Assembly (NCBI GenBank): GCA_022796475.1
Contig: JAAWIS010000013.1
Location: forward strand, 1 to 57,182
DNA: 57,182 nt
Direction: 5' to 3'
DNA from: Lachnospiraceae bacterium
GTDB taxonomy: Bacteria; Bacillota; Clostridia; Lachnospirales; Lachnospiraceae
The notes beneath the pieces are model-generated. The model worked only from the letters and a program-made list of their open reading frames with translations. It was not told where the DNA came from and ran no database searches. A program made the translations under genes and the position numbers. Positions 52,343-57,182 of the stretch are shown here, in pieces (the stretch's first letter is position 1; every line of letters starts with the position of its first letter).

Positions 52343-53239
52343 TTATACTACCTGATTGGAAAGGGTTCCAATCCCTTCTATGATGCATTCTACCGTATCC
52401 CCCGGTTTTAAGAACCTTGGAGGGTCAAATCCCATCCCCACTCCGGCAGGCGTGCCCATAGAAAGGATGGTTCCCGGTTTTAAAGTCATTCCCCTGGAAA
52501 GCTCGCTGACCACGTGATCGATTCCAAAGATCAGCAGGGAAGTATTGCTGTCCTGACGCAACTGGCCATTTACTTTCGACTGGATGGAAAGGGCCGGCGG
52601 ATAAGGTATCCCATCGGCGGTGACAATACAGGGGCCCATAGGAAGGAACCCGTCTAAACTTTTTCCGAAAAACCATTGTTTGTGGCGGTTCTGAATATTC
52701 CGGGCGCTGACGTCATTTAAAATCGTATAACCGAATATGTAATTTCGCACCTGATCCTCAGGAACATTCTTAGCTTCTTTTCCAATAATAACTGCCAGCT
52801 CTGCTTCGTAGTCCAGGCTGTCTACAATATCTTCATGGCTTAAAATGTTTCCTCCCGGATTTACAGCTTCATTTGCCCGTTTGGAAAAATACACGGCATA
52901 AGGCCGTTCTCCGTTAAAGGTCTGCTTTTTATAGCGGGCGGATTCTTCTGCATGAGCCATATAATTAATTCCCAGACAGATAATATCCTGCCCTGGATGG
53001 GGAATAGGGGCTAAAAGCCGCACATCGGAAAAGGGGGCGGCTCCCGGAACAGAATCCGGTTCCTGCAAAGCTCCGTAAGCGATTCGCTGCATTTCCCCTT
53101 CGCTGATTTTTGCAATCAGTTCTTCCATAGTTTTGTAGTCAATTTCAAAAGACTTTAAAGGATAAATAAACGTTTCGTTTTGGTTTACCACACCTAATGA
53201 AACAGGAAAGCGGTCAATCTGATAGGTTACAAGTTTCAT
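52343..53239 (-). CDS. Fumarylacetoacetate hydrolase family protein
   Basis: 298 aa. FAH-family enzymes cleave or hydrate/decarboxylate beta-diketo acids in aromatic and sugar-acid catabolism. Seen: ICLGINYMAHAEE, the metal ligands in SLDYEAELAVIIGKEA (conserved E-x-E) and FGYTILNDVSARNIQ, then SMGTPAGVG at the C-terminal end. ACAGGAGG precedes the ATG on the minus strand. Convergent with the TRAP operon and next to two LysR genes; it may degrade the imported acid (inference). Confidence 0.92.
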   Translation of the reverse strand: MKLVTYQIDRFPVSLGVVNQNETFIYPLKSFEIDYKTMEELIAKISEGEMQRIAYGALQEPDSVPGAAPFSDVRLLAPIPHPGQDIICLGINYMAHAEESARYKKQTFNGERPYAVYFSKRANEAVNPGGNILSHEDIVDSLDYEAELAVIIGKEAKNVPEDQVRNYIFGYTILNDVSARNIQNRHKQWFFGKSLDGFLPMGPCIVTADGIPYPPALSIQSKVNGQLRQDSNTSLLIFGIDHVVSELSRGMTLKPGTILSMGTPAGVGMGFDPPRFLKPGDTVECIIEGIGTLSNQVV

Positions 53240-53418
53240 GAAAATTTCCTCCTGTATGTATCATTTGCATTTATAATCGTTTCGCGGCTGAGAAGCCAAT
53301 TACAGCCATTTTCTTTCTATGGTATCACATTAGAAAGAAGTTTACAATTTTTTTCGGCTGTTTGTCCGTATTTGATTCAATTTATGTTAGGTTTACAGCG
53401 CCCTGTGAACCGTAATCC

Positions 53419-53520
53419 CATATGCCTATTTAAAATCGCCTGTGGCCACAGACATATGCTTTGGCCTTATCACTGCACTGGCTCTTGGCGAATCAGCGGA
53501 GTGATTTGCCATGGTTTGAA
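53419..53520. repeat. Palindromic element, copy B
   Basis: About 70% identical to 33744-33848. It keeps CATATGCC at the start, ACTGGCTC in the middle, and a stem CTTGGCGAATCA (53484-53495) with TGATTTGCCATG (53502-53513). Where copy A has A-T in the stem, copy B has G-C. It lies between the FAH-family gene and the LysR gene. Confidence 0.7.
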
Positions 53521-53535
53521 AAGCAACTAAATTTA

Positions 53536-54369
53536 TTACATCAGTTCTTCCATTTCACGGATGGCTTCCCGGATCAGGGGAAGGTGCTGGTGTTTCCGGC
53601 AGGCTGCCACAATATAAAAGTAACATGGCTGAGGGAAGGAATGAAGCTCTAATTTCGGATCTGTAATACAGCTTCTGGGCAGGATGGCGGCGCACTCTCC
53701 TGATAAGGCAAGGTGGAGAGAAACAGCAGTATCATTTGTTTCAGCGTAATAACCTGGCTTTAGGCCGTTTGCGCTCAGCGCGTGGCTGCACAGGTTTCTT
53801 AAGTGACTTCCTTCTTCCGGCAGAGATATTGGAAGAGATTTCCAGAATGGGTGGGGAAGTGCGGCGATTACCAGTTCATCTTCCCGCAGCGTAGTGTAAG
53901 AAAATAATTCGTGGGCAGGGTTCATAGTGGGAAAAAACACCAGATCCGTTTGGCCGGTTTCCAGGGAAATCCTGGCCTGGCCTGCCGCTAAACCATGGAC
54001 GCGGATATCAGCCTGTGGAAAACGGTGACGCAGGCGCGGCAGAGCCTGCATAAAAAATAAGGGCTTTAAATAGGCAGCTACAGAAATATGGAAGGTGCGG
54101 ATATGGTTTGAGGACAGATTTTGTAAAGCCTCCATAGCGTCTTTTTCCAGTTTCAGAATGGCGCGGGCTCCGTTTACATAGATTTTGCCTTCATCAGTAA
54201 GCTGCATTTCCCGTTTGGACTGGATAAATAAAGGAGGAAGCCCTTCTTTCTTCAGCTTAGCAAGCTGCTGGCTGAGGGCTGACTGAGTAATAAATAGTTT
54301 TTCGGCAGCACGGGAAAGATTTTTTTCCTGAGCGATTTCTAAAATATATTCTAATTGTCTGGTATCCAT
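53536..54369 (-). CDS. LysR-family regulator (second of a tandem pair)
   Basis: 277 aa. The winged helix has NLSRAAEKLFITQSALSQQLAKLKKEG (residues 16-43), similar in type to the regulator at 22.8 kb. The effector domain follows from about residue 90. Its ATG lies inside the last codons of the upstream LysR gene (19-nt overlap), with AAGGGA in front. It probably controls the FAH/TRAP unit, which is an inference from location. Confidence 0.88.
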   Translation of the reverse strand: MDTRQLEYILEIAQEKNLSRAAEKLFITQSALSQQLAKLKKEGLPPLFIQSKREMQLTDEGKIYVNGARAILKLEKDAMEALQNLSSNHIRTFHISVAAYLKPLFFMQALPRLRHRFPQADIRVHGLAAGQARISLETGQTDLVFFPTMNPAHELFSYTTLREDELVIAALPHPFWKSLPISLPEEGSHLRNLCSHALSANGLKPGYYAETNDTAVSLHLALSGECAAILPRSCITDPKLELHSFPQPCYFYIVAACRKHQHLPLIREAIREMEELM

Positions 54370-55349
54370 GGAATCCCTTCTTTCGATTCAAATTCATTTA
54401 CAATCTGCTTTGCCAAAGTGTTTAAATAGGTTTTGCCGTTTAAATTGTTTTTTCCCTGAAGCCGTGTGATCAGATAGACAAAATACCGCTGTGCTGTTGA
54501 CAATTGATAGCCTTTCCGGTAAAAAACCCCCGCCAGGCTGCAAAGAGGAGGAGTGGTAGAAAAATAAACCCGGTTCTGTTTCGGAAGACAGAAGCTGGCC
54601 GGCAGAAATCCTACGCCGATTCCAGTCTGTAACATACTGTTCAGCAGCAGTGCATTATTGCTTTCGTATACAATCGTAGGGGTGAAACCGCTGTGATGAA
54701 AGAGGTTTTTAATCATCCGGCTGTTGGTAGTCTGGCTGCCCCACATCACAAAAGGGGTGTCGCTAAAGGAACGAATATCAATACTGGGGTAAAAGGGGCC
54801 GGTATCAGAACCAAATTCAGCCAGAGGATGATAGCTGGGAACACATAAAAGGAGCTCCTCTTTGCTTTGGCTGGAAAATTCGTAGAGTACCATATCTGAC
54901 GAAAGAATCGTCCCCAGTGCCATGGACAAAGAGCCGCTGTCCAGACCATTTCGCATGGTTTCCATATAGCCTTCTGCCAGTTCAATCCGTACATCAGGAA
55001 ATTTTTGATAAAATTCGGGAAACACTTCACTGAACACCTGGCTTCCCCGGAAAGGCGTTACTCCTACCCGGAACGATTCGGTGTACTGGTTATGTAAGCT
55101 GGTGATGGCATGATAGGTTTGGCTCATTACATCCAGAATTCGGCGGCAGGTTTCTAAATAAATCAGGCCGGCTTCTGTAGGGATCAGTATTTTTCCGCTG
55201 CGATCAAAAAGAGTATGGCCAAGCTGCCGTTCCGTGCCGGAAAGAAAATTCGACAAGGTAGGCTGGGAAATGCCAAGTGCTTGTGCTGCTTTGGACAAAC
55301 TGCCTTTTTCGGCAATGGTAATCAGATATTCATAAGGCCGTCGGTTCAT
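54351..55349 (-). CDS. LysR-family regulator (first of a tandem pair)
   Basis: 332 aa from ATG 55349. GSLSKAAQALGISQPTLSNFLSGTERQLG is the helix-turn-helix. GGAGG lies 5 nt before this ATG (2 nt from an adjacent ATG at 55352), so the long N-terminal open frame further upstream is not used. It has a longer C-terminal tail than the usual 290-300 aa, ending where the next LysR gene starts. The two genes are transcribed together. Tandem overlapping LysR genes suggest a duplicated or two-signal control unit. Confidence 0.87.
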   Translation of the reverse strand: MNRRPYEYLITIAEKGSLSKAAQALGISQPTLSNFLSGTERQLGHTLFDRSGKILIPTEAGLIYLETCRRILDVMSQTYHAITSLHNQYTESFRVGVTPFRGSQVFSEVFPEFYQKFPDVRIELAEGYMETMRNGLDSGSLSMALGTILSSDMVLYEFSSQSKEELLLCVPSYHPLAEFGSDTGPFYPSIDIRSFSDTPFVMWGSQTTNSRMIKNLFHHSGFTPTIVYESNNALLLNSMLQTGIGVGFLPASFCLPKQNRVYFSTTPPLCSLAGVFYRKGYQLSTAQRYFVYLITRLQGKNNLNGKTYLNTLAKQIVNEFESKEGIPWIPDN

Positions 55350-55352
55350 CAT

Positions 55353-55600
55353 TTCCTCCATTAGTATTAGAAAAATAAAATATATAATATAGATTTTTCT
55401 AATAGTTTTAATAGGTTTTTCGCGATTGATTATTATAAAAAATACCATTATAATAAGGATAACAACGAAAATAACAGTGAAAAAGTGCTAAATTCTTTGA
55501 AAAAGCAATGGATACTTTTAGTATAGTAGAGAAGTATTAAAATTGCAAGTATTACTTATAATTCATATTTATATTAGAAAAAACTATATAAAAGCGGTTA
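55353..55600. other. AT-rich gap upstream of the LysR pair
   Basis: Very AT-rich DNA without a supported gene. It should contain the promoter of the LysR pair on the minus strand, but several TATAAT-like candidates make a choice unsafe. Confidence 0.4.
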
Positions 55601-55607
55601 GAGAAAA

Positions 55608-55942
55608 TTGTATCGATCCCTTTTGCGAAGTAGGTTTGAGCTTAATGGATCTGGTATCAATAATAAGAAAAAGGTGGCGACTGTGAGGATACCATACATT
55701 CCCGCACCGTATTTGCAAAGTATTTGCTGCAGACCGACGACGGCATTTATATTGCCATAGAGAATCTGGGCTATAAGCATGGGGATAACTATTTGAATCC
55801 CACAATCCAGACCAGGCCTTCCTTCCATGCACCAAGAGGAAAGTATGAATGGCTGAATTATGGGGTTTATGTGGCCAGCCTGTCAGGAAGCACGAAAGAA
55901 GGCGTCCGGGGGGTGGACATTAAAATTTACAAGATGCTGTAA
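55608..55942 (+). pseudogene. Decayed DUF3237 gene (C-terminal part intact)
   Basis: From about 55667 one frame reads KGGDCEDTIHSRTVFAKYLLQ, then TDDGIYIAIENLGY, PSFHAPRGKYEWLNYGVYV and DIKIYKML-stop, matching the C-terminal half of DUF3237 (UPF0311) proteins. An in-frame TAA lies at 55664. Just upstream another frame gives FELNGSGINNK, which fits the preceding family segment, so a frameshift in the A-rich run near 55665-55673 is likely; further upstream the frame breaks again (IPF-like remnants). No start codon or ribosome site was found. Confidence 0.7.
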
Positions 55943-56022
55943 GCAGAAAAGCAAAAAGAACGAGGAAGGGCAACAGCTAAAACTTTTAAAACAATAGGAA
56001 ATCGGAAGGAGGAATTGTCTGG

Positions 56023-56955
56023 ATGAGGACAGTAATTGAGCCGGGAAGGAAACGGAAAAGCATAAATTTTATTGATAATATTGTTTATTCCGTACAAAAG
56101 GATTTAAATGGAAACGAAATGGAACTGAAGATGTCCATTATGCTGCAAAACGGAAACAGTGAAATGCGGCTTGCAGCGGGAAGAGATGACGAGGATGAAG
56201 ATAAACTGCCAAAACCGGCAATTCTCTGGGTTCCGGGAGGCGGATACCGGGGATGTGATAAAAATTTAATGGTAGCTGAAATGGCATTTTTGGCAGATGC
56301 CGGCTTTGTGGTAGCTTCTATGTATTACCGAAGCAGTGCAGAGGGGCATTTCCCTGACCAGATCATTGATGTAAAAACTGCTCTTCGTTTTCTTCGCGCC
56401 CATGCGGCTGAGTATGAGATTGATCCGGATCATATCGGGCTCATAGGCCGATCGGCAGGTGGGCACTTATCTGCGCTGGCGGCCATGAATTCAGCTTGTT
56501 ATGAAAGTGAAGAGTGGGAAGGATTCTCTTCTGATGTGCAGGCATGCTGTGATCTGTTCGGGCCAGTTGATTTAGTGAAATTAATGGAATTTGACGCTGA
56601 AATGATGGAAAAGGATCCCTCTTACCGTTGGAAACGGGTGGAAGATACCCATGCAGGAGCGCTGTTTGGAGGCCCGGTTGAAACCATGAAAGAGCGGGCC
56701 CGCCTGGCCAGTCCGCCCTATGTGCTTTCTAATGAAATGTGCCCAATACTGATTCTTCATGGGGATCAGGACGCACTGGTTCCGTGTGAGATCAGTGAAA
56801 ATTTTTACAAATCGATTGCAGACGCTGGGATGGAAGAAAGGGCAGATTTCTACATTTTAAAAGGTGCAGGACATGGAACAAAAGAATTTTTCCAGCCTTA
56901 TGTAAAGGAATTGATTGCGGCGTTTTTTTATCAGCATTTAAGAAATTCTACTTGA
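56023..56955 (+). CDS. Alpha/beta hydrolase (esterase/BD-FAE-like)
   Basis: 310 aa. A carboxylesterase-type fold with oxyanion-loop WVPGGGYRG, nucleophile elbow GRSAGGH (about residues 146-152), the acid Asp in HGDQDALVP and catalytic His in GAGHGTKE. No signal peptide, so it is cytosolic. It may release acyl groups such as acetyl or feruloyl esters from plant glycan or an ester-linked acid imported nearby; the substrate is not shown. AAGGAGG lies upstream of the ATG. It follows the decayed DUF3237 gene. Confidence 0.88.
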   Translation: MRTVIEPGRKRKSINFIDNIVYSVQKDLNGNEMELKMSIMLQNGNSEMRLAAGRDDEDEDKLPKPAILWVPGGGYRGCDKNLMVAEMAFLADAGFVVASMYYRSSAEGHFPDQIIDVKTALRFLRAHAAEYEIDPDHIGLIGRSAGGHLSALAAMNSACYESEEWEGFSSDVQACCDLFGPVDLVKLMEFDAEMMEKDPSYRWKRVEDTHAGALFGGPVETMKERARLASPPYVLSNEMCPILILHGDQDALVPCEISENFYKSIADAGMEERADFYILKGAGHGTKEFFQPYVKELIAAFFYQHLRNST

Positions 56956-57102
56956 TTTTTCATGGTTTTTACAGGGCAGATATGTTATACTATTTAATAA
57001 GTCTAGGAAGGAAGTCCGTGTAAGGAGCAGTTAAAACAAAGCAACGAGAATGAGAAAAAGTAATATACAGGGAATAAGAGAGAGAAATGAGGGAAATATC
57101 CG

Positions 57103-57182
57103 ATGGCAGAGTTCCTAATGAAACCAAAAGTAGACTATGCATTTAAAGAGATCATGATGGATGAGAAGGCCCGGATCGGTTT
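57103..57182 (+). CDS. Rpn-family nuclease/putative transposase, 5' part only
   Basis: The first 26 codons (MAEFLMKPKVDYAFKEIMMD then EKARIG) match the N-terminus of Rpn-type PD-(D/E)XK proteins (PF12784-like), which are linked to recombination and defence-type functions. The gene is cut by the window end. GAGGGAAA precedes the ATG. A TATACT -10 box at 56986 may serve it. Confidence 0.75.
   Translation, partial: MAEFLMKPKVDYAFKEIMMDEKARIG

Noticed and set aside
55584-55835. Minus-strand open frames of 76-83 codons near 55.7 kb
   Set aside because: They overlap the DUF3237 remnant on the plus strand and show no family resemblance or ribosome site.
1-57182. CRISPR arrays, tRNA or rRNA genes, prophage and attachment sites
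   Set aside because: No regularly spaced repeats, cloverleaf patterns, rRNA segments or phage gene runs were recognised by reading; a covariance-model scan would be the decisive test.

Overview
The window looks like a chromosomal segment of a spore-forming Gram-positive clostridium, most likely in Lachnospiraceae (Clostridium cluster XIVa). The reasons are AGGAGG-type ribosome sites, a CotS-like spore-coat kinase, secreted proteins with aromatic wall-binding repeats, DnaD/DnaI-type primosome proteins, the short ProRS, and many ABC/ECF/TRAP carriers beside plant-glycan enzymes. The genus cannot be fixed from sequence alone. Genes are mostly co-oriented (+), with a few (-) islands.

Layout. 0-5 kb: proS, a secreted transglutaminase-like protein, a decayed IS5-type transposase and the CCA-adding enzyme, with palindromic repeats between them. 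5-15 kb: an ECF S-component behind a long leader, a P1/DmpA-type peptidase, a CotS-like protein, phosphohexomutase, a wall-binding secreted protein (-), tagaturonate reductase with twin operators, a polysaccharide deacetylase and a sugar nucleotidyltransferase. 15-23 kb: an operon of CBS-containing pyrophosphatase, flavin reductase and shikimate-kinase-like protein; a (-) operon of class A PBP and small membrane protein; a YfcE-type phosphodiesterase. 22.8-29.8 kb: a LysR regulator divergent from a sugar ABC importer plus a GH43 glycosidase (a xylan/arabinan-oligosaccharide uptake unit), then a second wall-binding protein.

30-46 kb is a housekeeping core: murC, a DnaA-box-rich intergenic region before dnaD-dnaI, a PRPP synthetase with a large exported protein of unknown function, murA with a possible attenuator, a SAM-I riboswitch before metK, an exonuclease III / ABC-F / GH13-like operon, and luxS (-). 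The GH13-like protein appears to have lost all three catalytic acids. 46-57 kb is more accessory: a P2-type calcium-like ATPase, a TRAP transporter, an FAH-family hydrolase, two overlapping LysR genes (-), a decayed DUF3237 gene, an alpha/beta hydrolase, and the start of an Rpn-family nuclease cut by the window end.

The most unusual items are the GH13 pseudoenzyme, the abutting DnaA-box arrays at the primosome operon, a two-copy palindromic element with compensatory changes (33.7 and 53.4 kb), and operators spaced 100 bp apart around the tagaturonate reductase promoter. No CRISPR array, tRNA, rRNA, prophage or recognisable defence island was found.
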